A stretch of DNA of 41,128 bases from JAEUMG01 sp046349315 (GTDB lineage: Bacteria > Pseudomonadota > Alphaproteobacteria > Rhizobiales > Aestuariivirgaceae), in the NCBI GenBank assembly GCA_046349315.1, contig JAXMCQ010000034.1:1-41128 (forward strand), written 5' to 3'. The notes beneath the pieces were generated by a model. It was not told the origin of the DNA and did not search any database. It saw nothing but the letters and a program-made list of their open reading frames with translations. Of the stretch, positions 1 to 12,100 are shown in pieces (position 1 is the stretch's first letter; each line of letters starts with the position of its first letter). A program made the position numbers and the translations under genes.

Positions 1-684
1 GAAGGCCTTGTCGGCAATCGAGGAGCGTGTCGTGTGAACCGACGCACCGCCAAGCTCCTCGGCCGTGACCGTTTCGTTGGTGACGGTCTTGACGACATCG
101 GGCCCGGTCACGAACATGTAGCTCGTGTCGCGCACCATGAAGATGAAATCGGTCATCGCCGGCGAATAGACATCGCCGCCGGCACAAGGCCCCATGATGA
201 CGGAGATCTGCGGGATGACGCCCGAGGCCAGGACATTGCGCTGGAACACATCGCCATAGCCGCCGAGTGCGCTCACCCCTTCCTGGATACGCGCCCCGCC
301 GGCATCGAACAGCCCGATGATCGGCGCGCGGTTCTGTAGCGCCAGGTCCTGGATCTTGGTGATCTTGCGGGCATGCGCCTCCGACAAGGAGCCGCCGAAC
401 ACTGTGAAGTCCTTGGCGAACACATAGACGAGCCGGCCATTGATGGTGCCCCAGCCTGTGACGACACCGTCACCGGGAAACAGCTGCTTCTCCATCCCGA
501 AATCGGTGCAGCGGTGCTCGACGAACATGTCGAACTCTTCGAAGGAGCCGTCATCAAGGAGAAGTTCGACGCGTTCACGTGCGGTGAGCTTGCCGCGGGC
601 ATGCTGCGCATCGATGCGCTTCTGGCCGCCGCCGAGCCGCGCCTCGGCACGCTTGACTTCGAGTTTCTCGAGGATTTCCTGCAT
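1..684 (-). CDS. pccB: Acyl-CoA (propionyl-CoA) carboxylase beta chain, 5' part
   Basis: The 228 residues visible are the N-terminal part of a biotin-dependent carboxyltransferase beta subunit. The gene runs off the left edge, so the C-terminal half is missing. Recognisable family blocks are the start MQEILEKLE, the ARERVELLLDDGSFEE segment, the VFAKDFTVFGGSLSEAHA block, and GGARIQEGVSALGGYG with GPCAGGDVYSPA, which form the crotonase-like acyl-CoA/biotin pocket. In the family this subunit moves carboxyl from biotin to propionyl-CoA, giving methylmalonyl-CoA in the cytoplasm. The ATG at 684 agrees with homologue starts. Acetyl-CoA or methylcrotonyl-CoA specificity cannot be strictly excluded, but the segments look most like PccB. 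Confidence 0.88.
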   Translation of the reverse strand, partial: MQEILEKLEVKRAEARLGGGQKRIDAQHARGKLTARERVELLLDDGSFEEFDMFVEHRCTDFGMEKQLFPGDGVVTGWGTINGRLVYVFAKDFTVFGGSLSEAHARKITKIQDLALQNRAPIIGLFDAGGARIQEGVSALGGYGDVFQRNVLASGVIPQISVIMGPCAGGDVYSPAMTDFIFMVRDTSYMFVTGPDVVKTVTNETVTAEELGGASVHTTRSSIADKAF

Positions 685-758
685 GCGTAACTCCCAAGGC
701 GCGTCTCCGCTCTTAGCGGGCGTGGCCGGGGGCCGTCAAACAGGCGGCAAATTAAGGT

Positions 759-1689
759 TTAGGGCTCGGTCTTGGTCTCGCCCGTGGGCGTCACCACCGG
801 CGCATCCACGGGATATTGGTCCGCCCAGACAGTGGCGCGAGCTTCGGCTTCGAGCCGCTCCTCTTCCGAGGACTGCGCCAGGATGTTGTCCAGCCTGTCG
901 ATGATCTCGGGGTTTTCCTCAGGGCGCGCCGTTTCCTGCGCCAGGAGATACCACATCAGCGCCCGCGTCTGATCCTGCTCGACATACTCGCCCTGGGCAT
1001 AGAGATCACCGAGCATCGCTTCGGCGGGCGCATAGCGCTTGCGGGCGGACGAGACGAGCCACTTCAAGCCTTGGTCAGGCTTCGCCCGGATGCCCTGCCC
1101 CTTCAATGTCATGACGCCGAGCCCGTACTGCGCAGCCGGATGGCCAAAGGTTGAGGCCAGCCGGTAAAGCCGCAAGGAGCGGTCGAAGTCCTGCTCGATG
1201 CCATTCCGCTTGGTGCCCGTCCGATAGGCGTCAGCCACGCGAACCAGGGAATCGACCATGATCCGCAACCGGTTCTGATCGGACTCATCCGGATTGAACG
1301 CATCCGCTACCCGGCCGTAATAGGAAAGCGCCTTGGCGTCGCTGCGCTCGACCCCGCGACCCAATCGATACATGTTGCCCAAGTACCAATCGGCGACGAT
1401 GTTGCCCTGGTCGGATGCCGTCAGGAAGAATTTGAGCGCCTTGTCGTAATTGCCGTTCTTGTAGGCCTTCTTCGCCTTCTTCAATTCGTCGGTCCAAAAC
1501 GGCACGAAGTCGAGATCGGGCGCTGAGATATTCGGAGCGGCCGGCAAGTATGAATAAAACTCGGCCGCGAAGTCGGAAATGACGTCCTCGCTCTTTGCCT
1601 CGCGCCCAAAGCATAAGAGGGCGAGCAAGGCGAGCGCCATCGCGGGAAGGATTCCCGATAGCGAACGCACGCTCACCGGCGCGCACCGA

Positions 1690-1712
<23 letters not shown>
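759..1712 (-). CDS. Sel1-repeat periplasmic protein, ExoR-like
   Basis: A protein of up to 317 residues. A hydrophobic export signal lies at about residues 18-40 (around ILPAMALALLALLCFG), followed by Sel1/TPR-type repeats from about 80 to 270: ADWYLGNMYRLGRGVERSDA, AAQYGLGVMTLKGQGI and AEAMLGDLYAQGEYVEQD. The layout of signal peptide, spaced Sel1 repeats and short acidic C-terminus resembles ExoR, the periplasmic inhibitor of the ExoS/ChvI two-component system in rhizobia. That assignment is by architecture only. The ATG at 1712 overlaps the end of ilvD by 23 bases; a GTG at 1676 lies just after the ilvD stop and would give a more usual signal peptide. It is probably transcribed with ilvD. 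Confidence 0.72.
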
Positions 1713-3414
<1,702 letters not shown>

Positions 3415-3719
3415 TAACCGACCCGCTTCACCAATTACGGCAGAGGCTCGAACGGACCGGCGCTGGCACAGAACCCGACTCGCAAACCATTGACCAAAAC
3501 TTCTCCCGCGCGCCTATCTGCCCGCAGCCGGCGCTCAGCATATTGTTCGATACCCGCCCCGAGAATCTGCTGCGTTTCTACGCAACAATCTCAATCGTTA
3601 CTTAAAAAGCTATTGGTGAATTGGGGCGGATGAAAGGATGATTCTGGTACGGAATCCGGCATAGGCGACAAAACCGACATTTGTGACATTTGCGCCACAA
3701 GGGAGAGCACCGGCGACCC
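3415..3719. other. Intergenic region between divergent ilvD and DUF898 genes
   Basis: No gene found. It must hold the promoters of ilvD (leftwards) and of the DUF898-M48 pair (rightwards). A short tandem repeat of the form GACATTTGTGACATTTG sits at about 3676..3692, and a GGGAGAG ribosome-binding sequence lies upstream of 3720. No leader peptide or attenuator for ilvD was evident. Confidence 0.5.
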
Positions 3720-4883
3720 ATGACTATATCCAGCGGCGATACGAGAGGGGCCACAGCAGCCGGCTCGCAACTCCGCTTCGACTATATCCCGCGGCCGGGA
3801 TTGCTGGGCATCACGCTGACCAATCTGTTCTTCAACCTGATAACGCTCACAATTTACCGCTTTTGGGCCAGGACGAATGTCCGCCGCCATATCTGGACTT
3901 GCGTCCACATCAATGGCGAGCCGCTGGAATATACCGGCCGCGGGATCGAGCTTTTCATCGGTGCCCTGATTGTCTTTGGCGTCCTGATCCTGCCGATCGT
4001 CCTGCTCCTCACGGCACTGCAAATCGGGCTTGGCCAGGAACACCCCGCCGTATTCATCGTCCAGTTCGTCTTCTTTCTCATCATTTTCGGGCTCTGGGGC
4101 ATGGCCGTCTATCGCGCCCGCCGCTACCAGCTGTCCCGGACCCTGTGGCGCGGCATTCGCGGCGCGCTGGTAGGGTCTCCCTGGAGCTATACCGGACTTC
4201 ATGCCGGCGCCTCGCTCCTTGCACCGATGACACTCGGCTGGTCGACGCCCGCCATGAATCTCAACCTGCAGGAGCGGATGATCGGCGACATGCGGTTTGG
4301 CAGCATGCCTTTCCGTTTCTCTGGCACCGCGGGACCTCTCTACGGCCGCTATGCGATCGCCTGGTCTTTGGCCGTGGTGATCTTCCTGTCTGTCCTCATT
4401 GCCGGCGGCATCCTGATCTACCTCGCCTACAGTGCGGAGATATGGACAATCCTGTCCGGTTCTGTGGCGATCAATTCGCCCTCCCAGAGCAATGTTCAGG
4501 AAAGCGATATCCAAGCCTTCGTCATGATCTTTGGGATACTGGGCGTTGCCATTCTCGCCTGGCTCGCCCAGAGCCTCGTCTGGCCGATCTATTTGGCGCG
4601 GGAAATGGCAGTCTTCGCCTCTTACACGACGCTCGATCGCGCCCGCTTCAGACTCGATGCGACGGCCGGAAGCCTTCTCCTACTGACCATCGGCAACGTC
4701 TTGCTGTGGATATTCACGATCGGCATCGCGACGCCGTTCATCCAGCAGCGCACGATCAAGTACATGTGCGACCGATTGAGTGTCATTGGCGAAGTCGATA
4801 TTGCAACGATCTTGCAGTCACCGGCTCCCGTTCCGCGCTCCGGCGAGGGCCTTGCTGATGCTTTCGATGTCGGCGGCATTTGA
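3720..4883 (+). CDS. DUF898 (YjgN-like) multi-pass membrane protein
   Basis: A 387-residue integral membrane protein of the DUF898/YjgN family. It opens with the family block FDYIPRPGLLGITLTNLFFN, then LITLTIYRFWARTNVRRHIW, which recurs in degenerate form near the C-terminus as LLTIGNVLLWIFTIGIATP, so an internal duplication is likely. At least six hydrophobic segments are visible. Molecular function is unknown. The ATG at 3720 was chosen over a TTG at 3690 because GGGAGAG precedes it. Its TGA overlaps the ATG of the next gene (M48 protease) by one base, so the two are translationally coupled. The DUF898 + M48 pairing recurs in proteobacteria and suggests a shared envelope role. Confidence 0.85.
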   Translation: MTISSGDTRGATAAGSQLRFDYIPRPGLLGITLTNLFFNLITLTIYRFWARTNVRRHIWTCVHINGEPLEYTGRGIELFIGALIVFGVLILPIVLLLTALQIGLGQEHPAVFIVQFVFFLIIFGLWGMAVYRARRYQLSRTLWRGIRGALVGSPWSYTGLHAGASLLAPMTLGWSTPAMNLNLQERMIGDMRFGSMPFRFSGTAGPLYGRYAIAWSLAVVIFLSVLIAGGILIYLAYSAEIWTILSGSVAINSPSQSNVQESDIQAFVMIFGILGVAILAWLAQSLVWPIYLAREMAVFASYTTLDRARFRLDATAGSLLLLTIGNVLLWIFTIGIATPFIQQRTIKYMCDRLSVIGEVDIATILQSPAPVPRSGEGLADAFDVGGI

Positions 4884-5950
4884 TGGACGAAACCTCGGCG
4901 CGCTATTTCGACGGAAAAACCGCGATCGAGCGGCCCGTGACGGTTCACCTCGATCTTCACGCGCTGACGATCTCGGGCTCATCGCTAGGCACTGTCCGAT
5001 GGCCGCTGCCAGGATTGTTTGCCATCGACCGGCCGATTGCGGGAATGCCGTTTCGACTCACGAGCAAATCCGACCCTGACGCGCGTCTTGTCCTGGCCAA
5101 TGATGCATTCGCCGCGGAGCTCCTGAAGCTGGCTCCGCAGCTCAAGGGTGGACTGACGCACCGGCGCGTGAAGCAATTTGCCATCGTCACTGCCATTGTA
5201 TTGGCGAGCGTCGCGCTGCTCGGCTATCTGACGCTCGCCCTCGCTCCTCGCCTGATCGCCTTTTCCATGCCGGACAGTTGGCGCAACGCGCTGGGGGCTC
5301 AGATCGAGTCGACTTTCACGGAAGGCATGAAGACCTGCAACCAACCGGCCGGGCGCGCGGCCCTCGACCGATTGGCTGCGCGGCTTCGCGACGGCAATCC
5401 TGACCTTACACCCTTCACGCTCACCGTCTATGACACACCGATCATCAACGCCTTTGCGCTGCCGGGTGGCCGCATTGCCGTCTTCAGCAATCTCATCGCA
5501 ACCGCCGACACGCCTGAGGAACTGGCAGGTGTCGTGACGCATGAGATCGGCCATGTCGCCAACCGCCACTCCGAGGCACAATTGGTTCGAGCAGTCGGAA
5601 TGCAACTGCTACTGAGCCTCGCCTCCGGCGGCTCCGGCGGTAATCACCTCGGCGAGTTGGCAAGCGTCCTTGCCATCCTGCAATATTCGCGCGATGCCGA
5701 GCGGGAAGCCGACGACTACGCGCAGGGCACCATGACCAAAGCCCGGATCGATCCGCTCGGCTTGAAGCACTTTTTTGAGAAGATCCAAAAGCTCGACGGA
5801 GATTCGAGCATCATGGGCGATCTCGGCAACATGCTCAGCACGCACCCTCTGACCCAAGATCGGATCGACGCCATCAAGCCGCTGGAAGGCCCATCGCGCT
5901 CGGTTCTCACCCTGGAGGATTGGACCGCGCTGCGCAATATCTGCGGCTGA
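4883..5950 (+). CDS. M48-family membrane metalloprotease
   Basis: A 355-residue zinc metallopeptidase. The catalytic motif HEIGH is at residues 220-224 (VVTHEIGHVANRHSE). The downstream zinc-ligand region is SRDAEREADDYA at about 269-280, as in M48 enzymes. One membrane helix lies at about 99-128 (IVTAIVLASVALLGYLTLAL), preceded by a roughly 95-residue N-terminal domain that probably faces the cytoplasm, so the protease domain would lie in the periplasm. The family handles damaged or assembling envelope proteins (BepA/HtpX/LoiP group); the substrate here is unknown. The start ATG overlaps the DUF898 stop in an ATGA-type junction. Confidence 0.9.
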   Translation: MDETSARYFDGKTAIERPVTVHLDLHALTISGSSLGTVRWPLPGLFAIDRPIAGMPFRLTSKSDPDARLVLANDAFAAELLKLAPQLKGGLTHRRVKQFAIVTAIVLASVALLGYLTLALAPRLIAFSMPDSWRNALGAQIESTFTEGMKTCNQPAGRAALDRLAARLRDGNPDLTPFTLTVYDTPIINAFALPGGRIAVFSNLIATADTPEELAGVVTHEIGHVANRHSEAQLVRAVGMQLLLSLASGGSGGNHLGELASVLAILQYSRDAEREADDYAQGTMTKARIDPLGLKHFFEKIQKLDGDSSIMGDLGNMLSTHPLTQDRIDAIKPLEGPSRSVLTLEDWTALRNICG

Positions 5951-6128
5951 TAACTAGGGCGTGTACTCAAATATGCGGCGTTGGCGGAATGTCAACTTCC
6001 TTGCGCAAAGCGGAAGGCGCCGACAAGCAAACCCCGCCGAAATCGGTCGGAAATGACCCAGAGCGGACATCAAACAATTCCCGGTCCAACCAAATTCTCA
6101 ACTCGATCATCGATATGTGTAGGAAGAC

Positions 6129-8015
6129 TCACAGATGCGAGTGGGACACCTTGAAGACATGGGCCATGGCGGCGCGGCCGAATTCCAGATCCCCTTCAGC
6201 TCGCTGTGGCGGATCGAGAGAGGCTTTTTTCTTTGTCTCGTCCGCGGGCAGCACGCGCCCTTCCATCACCGTGCCCCAGACGGAGATGTCCCTGATCTTC
6301 ATGGGATCGACCGTCAGGGGATTGTCAGAAAGTATTGTAAAGTTGCCGCGCTTGCCCGGCGTGATTGTGCCGATCTCGTCCTCGAGCTTTAGCGAGTAAG
6401 CCGCTTCGATGGTCACGCCCCGCAAGGCCTGTTCGACGCTGACGCGCTGTTCAGGCCCTGCAACGCGGCCTGATCCTGTCACCCGGTTGACCGCGCACCA
6501 CATGAGAAAAGTGGATCGCAAGGCGCCATCGGCATATCCGAATGGAGCGACCATGCGGTATGCCGGCGCGCGTTACATCTCCGAGGCGCACCATCTCCGC
6601 CGCGCGCTGGGGGCCAAGTCAACCTTGGCATATTGATCGGCGAGAGCCGTGACATAATAAGGATTGCCATTTCGACGATGGCGCCGAAGGCCTTTATGCG
6701 CGCCACCTGGTCCGGGGCGCTTACCGCGAAAATGCACAAGGACGGTGCGGTGGTCGTAACGCGGATTGCGCCGCAGATTGGCTTCCAGCGCATCGAGCAC
6801 CCGTCGAGCCCGGCATCGCTATTGACGTGGATGTGGATCTGGTAGCCGCGTCCAGTAGATGCGGAAGCCGCGCTGGAAAGTTTCGTCCATCATCCATTCG
6901 CCCTTGGCCATCGAGGAACGGCTGGCGCACCGCATGAGCTGGGAATAGATGGCGCCATCGGCAAAGAGCTTGGCCTGCTTCGGCGCAAGGCTGGTCATGC
7001 CGCCGTACCAGGAGGCGAGCTTCTCGGATTCTTCGATCACCTGCTGATCGTCAGCATATTTGGCGACCATCGTCTTGCCGTCCACCATGAAGGACCAGCG
7101 GAATGGCATGTCCGGGCTTGAGAACACGGCGTTGACGCCATCCTGCACGGGCTTCGCCAGGATGCCGCCGGGCTCGTTGCCGATGGTGATGCCCTTAGCG
7201 TGCATGTAGTCGCGGGAGAGTTCGAGCCCCGCTTGCAGGCGTTGCGGCGAGGCTGCAAAGCTCGCGATGCGCGGCAGCACGGCGAACATGCCTTGTTCCC
7301 AGAAATGGCCTTTGCCCATATCGCTTTGCTTCTTCGCCGATGCGGAAAAGCTTTCGAACACCGCATCGGTGATCCCTGCGCGTTCCATGGTCCTGCTGTT
7401 GAAGAACATCTCATGGCAGGAGCGGCCCCATACAATGATGGGACGTGTCGTGCTGATCTTATCCAGCTCTGCCTTTGTGAGTGAGCCGTAGAAGGCGGGG
7501 TGATAGCCCCAGGTGAGGAGTGTCGCGTCGGAATCCGGCGATGCCTTCACAGCCTGGCCGAGGCGTTCCATGAAATCCTTCTTGTCCTTCACAGCAGGCA
7601 CGGTGCGGCCTGGAAGCACCCAATCTTCGATGGACAGGATTTCGGACGACATGGTCAGCGCCGCCAGAACCGGATGATCATGCTGCGCGACGAAGCCCGG
7701 AACGATGACATGGTCAGAGAAAGTCCTGTCGAAGGTGTAAGGCTGGTTCCCGAGAATGGCCGTTACTTCCTCCATCGTGCCAACCGAGAGAATACGCCCG
7801 TTGACCACCGCTACGGCCTGCGCGGAAGGCTTTGCCGGATCGAGGGTGACGATGTCGCGCGCCGTGAAGACCGTGGCGGTGGGAGATGCCATCAGCGAGG
7901 CTCCCAGATCGCTCAGCGATTCCGTCTGTGCCACCACGTGACCAGAAGCCGCCATCGCCGAGAGGCCCGCAAGTCCGGTCCCCAGGAATGTACGGCGCGA
8001 AAGTGTGCCCATCAT
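6129..8015 (-). pseudogene. Tat-exported amidohydrolase (YtcJ-like), broken by clustered frameshifts
   Basis: An amidohydrolase family 3 (YtcJ-like) gene. The start at 8015 has a GGAG-rich sequence upstream and a twin-arginine signal (SRRTFLGTGLAGL), so the folded product would have been exported. Metal-binding FVAQHDHP follows the small beta domain. From 8015 to about 6850 the frame is intact. Between 6848 and 6555 I need about six single-base corrections (near 6847, 6801, 6730, 6667, 6615 and 6555) to recover continuous family sequence: HIHVN, LDALEANLRRNP, VSAPDQVARIKAFGA, NPYYVTALADQYAKVDLG, RADMV-like EMVRLGDVTRAG. After 6554 it is intact again (KLEDEIGTITPGKRGNFTIL) to the stop. Either a recent pseudogene or a patch of sequencing error. 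Divergent from a Crp/Fnr regulator gene. Confidence 0.85.
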
Positions 8016-8106
8016 GTGTAAGCCCCCACTCCATCCATCACGTTTCAAATTTCTGGGCGGGCAGTTGCCAGCCAGGGCAAAACCTAACAGCAGACTCAGG
8101 CAAAGA

Positions 8107-8124
8107 TTGTCGCAGTTGCGACAA
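8107..8124. promoter_or_regulatory. Perfect palindrome, candidate Crp/Fnr-family operator
   Basis: TTGTCGCA-GT-TGCGACAA is a perfect 8-bp inverted repeat with a 2-bp centre. Read as TGTCG-N6-CGACA it has exactly the spacing of CRP sites (TGTGA-N6-TCACA). It lies in the 162-bp divergent gap, 54 bases before the Crp/Fnr gene and 92 bases before the amidohydrolase start. The inference is that the adjacent regulator binds here and controls one or both genes. Confidence 0.6.
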
Positions 8125-8177
8125 ATGAACTCTGGTAACTTCCGGGCGTAGCTTGAGCCGAGAGAGGATGAACACGC

Positions 8178-8858
8178 ATGGAGCGGACCGAAGCAGAACG
8201 GTTGATTCTCGCGTGGGGGTGGCTTGCAGAACAGGCCAAGGAATTGCAGGCGATTATACTGCAACGTTCTCGTCTCGTGATGCATGCCCCCGGTGACTTC
8301 GTGTTCCATGCAGGCGATGACTCTGGTGGGATATACGGGGTCGTGTCAGGTGGCATCGGCATCTACCTCCCGACCTTTGCCGGAGACTTACGGCTGGCGC
8401 ATATCGGTCGCCAAGGAGTGTGGTTCGGTTATGGACCCCTGATTCGCGGTCGCCGCCGTTCACTGTCTTTCAGCCCAACCGAAACCACATGGCTGATGCA
8501 TGTGCCTCTGCCGGCACTCCAGGAAATCGCCAGCGGCTCGCCAGCCTATCAGCGTGCCATCCTGTCGGTCAGCGAGTATGGAATGGACGCGGCAATCACG
8601 ATTATCGAGAATTTGCTCATTCAGAATCATGCGCGCCGGATTGGAGCAACCCTGCTGAGGGTCATGCCGCACTCTGGTGAGAGCAACTCGGACATTGTTC
8701 TGACGCAAAACCAACTAGGTGAAATGGCATCTGTGGGACGGCAGGTCGTGAACCGCGAACTCCAACGAATGGAGTCCAAGGGATGGATCAGGGCGTCATA
8801 TAACCGGATAGCAATTCTCGACCGCGAGGGCTTACGGCGATTTGCCGAGAATGCTTAG
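8178..8858 (+). CDS. Crp/Fnr-family transcriptional regulator
   Basis: A 226-residue regulator. The N-terminal cyclic-nucleotide-binding fold spans about residues 10-115 (SRLVMHAPGDFVFHAGDDSG, then GIYGVVSGGIGIYLP). A long dimerisation helix follows, then a winged helix at about 160-222 with LTQNQLGEMASVGRQVVNRE. The recognition helix reads GRQVVNRELQ, where CRP has SRETVGRILK, so the contacted half-site should differ from TGTGA. There are no FNR-type iron-sulfur cysteines and the phosphate-binding RxS signature of true cAMP receptors is not evident, so the effector is unknown. A GAGAGGA sequence precedes the ATG. Divergent from the amidohydrolase; it probably regulates that gene and itself. 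Confidence 0.92.
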   Translation: MERTEAERLILAWGWLAEQAKELQAIILQRSRLVMHAPGDFVFHAGDDSGGIYGVVSGGIGIYLPTFAGDLRLAHIGRQGVWFGYGPLIRGRRRSLSFSPTETTWLMHVPLPALQEIASGSPAYQRAILSVSEYGMDAAITIIENLLIQNHARRIGATLLRVMPHSGESNSDIVLTQNQLGEMASVGRQVVNRELQRMESKGWIRASYNRIAILDREGLRRFAENA

Positions 8859-9176
8859 CCTTGGCGAAGGCATGGACAGGAAATTCAACGATGCGAGCTT
8901 CGGTCGCGGCTCAGCTACTCGTCTGTTTGACCGCTGCCGCTTTGTTCACCATTAAGAACTGGCTGCGCTCCCCCAATGCACTCGGTCTCCACTACTTGTT
9001 GGCGTAAGGGTCCCGGTCAGGTCTTCATCCTTTCAACCGGACAGGTTGCTTACATAAGTGTACTTCCGGATATGGCCATTGCGTCAGGTAGCTGCCATAC
9101 GCCCATTCGGTCGCGTTGTGAGCGAAGCAGACATCAACTCAGGCGGTTCACAAAGCCGGTTTTATGAGTACCTGTC
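8859..9176. other. Intergenic region between Crp/Fnr gene and mfd 3' end
   Basis: 318 bases with no confident gene. The 38-codon frame at 8891..9007 is listed separately. No intrinsic terminator for mfd (arriving from the right) or for the regulator was recognised. Confidence 0.4.
8891..9007 (+). CDS. Possible small membrane or exported peptide (38 aa)
   Basis: Starts MRASVAAQLLVCLTAAALF and continues TIKNWLRSPNALGLHYLLA. It has a single hydrophobic stretch (residues 4-20) and an AGGA sequence about nine bases before the ATG. It could be a tiny membrane protein or the remnant of an exported protein. I recognise no homologue, and chance is a serious alternative. Confidence 0.2.
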   Translation: MRASVAAQLLVCLTAAALFTIKNWLRSPNALGLHYLLA

Positions 9177-12100
9177 CTAGTTTGTAGCGAGCTTGACGAC
9201 GGCGGTCATGATCTGGCGAACGCCCTTGAGGCGCTCCTGCGGCGTCTCCCAGTCGCGCATGATGACGAGCTTCATGTCGGGGCGAAGCTTCGCAAGTTTC
9301 CCCTGGCGGGTGATCCATTCGACGAGCGCGCCCGGCTTTGCAAAACTGTCGCCCCGGAAGCCGATGACCGCACCCTTGGCGCCCGCATCGACGCTCGCCA
9401 CATTGGCGATACGGCACAAAAGCTTGATCGAGACGATCGAGATCAGGTGCTCGACTTCCTCGGGCAAAGGCCCGAAACGGTCGCGCAGCTCAGCGGTGAA
9501 GCCGTCGAGTTCGCCCTGGTCGCGCAGATCCGCGAGCCGTCGATAGAGTCCAAGGCGCACTTGCAAATCAGGCACGTAATTCTCAGGAATGAGAACCGAC
9601 GTGCCGATATTGAGTTGCGGCGACCAGCCACCCTCATCGGCCAAGCTTTCCTCACCCGTGCGCAGCTTGGCGACCGCTTCTTCGAGCAGGTTCTGGTAAA
9701 GCTCGTAACCGACTTCCTTGATGTGACCCGACTGCTCCTCGCCCAAAAGATTGCCGGCGCCTCTGATATCAAGATCATGGCTCGCCAACGTAAACCCGGC
9801 ACCCAACGTGTCGAGGGATTGCAGAACTTTCAGTCGCTTCTCAGCGGCCGGCGTCAATATCCGGTTTGCCGGCGTCGTCATCAGCGCATAGGCGCGCTGC
9901 TTCGAGCGGCCGACCCGTCCGCGTAATTGATAAAGCTGGGCGAGGCCGAACATATCGGCGCGGTGCACGATCAATGTGTTGGCGGTCGGAATATCGAGTC
10001 CGGATTCAACGATTGTGGTGGACAGCAGCACATCGAAGCGCCGATCATAGAAGCCCGCCATGATGTCCTCGAGTTCGGTCGGTGACATGCGGCCGTGGGC
10101 GGCGCGATATTTGATCTCCGGCACGTACTTCCTAAGGAACTCAGCCTGTTCGTCGAGGTCGGATATGCGCGGACAGACGTAGAAGCTCTGCCCGCCGCGA
10201 TAATGCTCGCGCAACAGCGACTCGCGAATGACAACCGGATCGAAAGGCGAGATATAGGTGCGCACCGCCAGGCGATCGACCGGCGGCGTTGTAATGAGCG
10301 ACAATTCCCGCACGCCCGAAAGCGCCATCTGCAGGGTGCGCGGGATCGGCGTCGCGGTGAGCGTCAGGACATGCACGTTGCTGCGCATCTCCTTCAATCG
10401 CTCCTTGTGCTTGACGCCAAAATGCTGCTCCTCGTCGATGATCATCAGGCCGAGATCGCGAAACTTCACATCCTTGGCGAGCAGCGCATGTGTGCCGATG
10501 ACGATGTCAATGTCGCCGGACGCGAGTCCTTGCTTCGCGGCATCGATTTCCTTGCGGCCGACCAATCGTGAGGCCTGCGCGATCTTCAAAGGATAGCCCT
10601 GGAAGCGCGTCGAGAATGTTGCGTAGTGCTGGCGCGACAGAAGCGTCGTCGGCACAACGACGGCGACCTGGCGCCCATTCATCGCCGCCACGAAGGCCGC
10701 CCGCAAGGCCACCTCGGTCTTGCCGAAGCCGACATCGCCGCAGACAAGCCGATCCATCGGCCGGCCCTTTTGCAGATCTTCGATGACCGCTTCGATGGAA
10801 CCCAACTGATCCTCGGTTTCCTCATAGGGGAAGCGCGCAGAGAATTCGTCGAAAGCACCATCGGGCGGCGGCAGCACCTCGCCAACCCGCAATTCGCGCG
10901 CTGCCGCCGTCTTGATAAGCTGCTCGGCCATGTCCTTGATGCGCTGCTTGAGCTTTGCCTTGCGCGCCTGCCAGGCGCCACCGCCCAGCTTGTCGAGTTG
11001 GACGCCCTGCTCGTCCGAACCATAGCGGGTCAGAAGCTCGATATTCTCGACCGGCAGGAAGAGCCGGTCGTTGCCGGCATACATGATGAACAGGCAGTCG
11101 TGCGGCGCGCCCTGGACCTCGATCGTCTTGAGGCCTTCAAACCGTCCGATACCGTGATCGACATGCACAACAAGATCGCCGGGCGTGAGCGCAGTCAATT
11201 CCGACAGGACGTCGCTGGCCTTCCGGCTCTTGCGGTCGCGCCGGATGAGGCGGTCGCCCAGGATGTCCTGCTCGGCGATGATCGCCAGCGTATCGGTCTC
11301 GAACCCCTCCTCCATGCCGAGCACGATCGTGCTGACGATCTCGGGGGTGCGACCCAGTACCTCCGCCCAGGTCTCGGCGCCGGCCAGGGGCGACAATTCA
11401 TGGTCGCGCAGGATCGTTTCCAGCCGCTCGCGCGAGCCATGCGTCCAGCCGGCGATCACCACCCGCTTCTTGGCTTTACGCAGACTGTCGGCATGCGCGC
11501 GCACCGCCTCATAGACACTGCCCTTGGCCTCGGCCCGCTCGGCAGCAAAGCCGCGCCCCTTGCGCCCACCAAATGAAACCACCCGGGCGGTCGGCGAATC
11601 CGGCACTTCAAAAGGCGACACCAGAAGCACCGTATGGTCGGCGAGCATGATCGCCCACTCATCCGCGCTGAGATAGAGCCGGTCCGGCGGCAGCGGTTTG
11701 TAGGTCTGGGCGCCGAAACTATCGAGCCCCAATGCCTCCTGCCGGGCGACATAGAATTCCTCAATCTGTTCGCGCCGCGCCGCCGCCGAATCCTCGGCCG
11801 CATGATCGAGCGAGATCACGACGTCGCCGGCATGATCGAGAAGCGTCGCCAGCTTGTCCTGTAGGAGTGGCAGCCAGTGTTCCACCCCTTGCGGACGCCG
11901 GCCGCCGGTCACCGATTCATAAAGCGGATCATTGCGATCAATGCCGTTGAAGGCCGTTGCATAATTCGTCCTGAATCGTCCGACCGTCTCGTCATTGATG
12001 ATCACTTCACTCGCCGGATGCAGGACCAGTTGCCGGAGCGTGCCCGTCGAGCGCTGCGATTGAGGATCGAAGCTCCGGATCGATTCGAGCGCATCACCGA

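Noticed and set aside
8976..9167. 63-codon plus-strand frame downstream of the Crp/Fnr gene
   Set aside because: No ribosome-binding site and no protein-like pattern; low-complexity Ser/Arg content.
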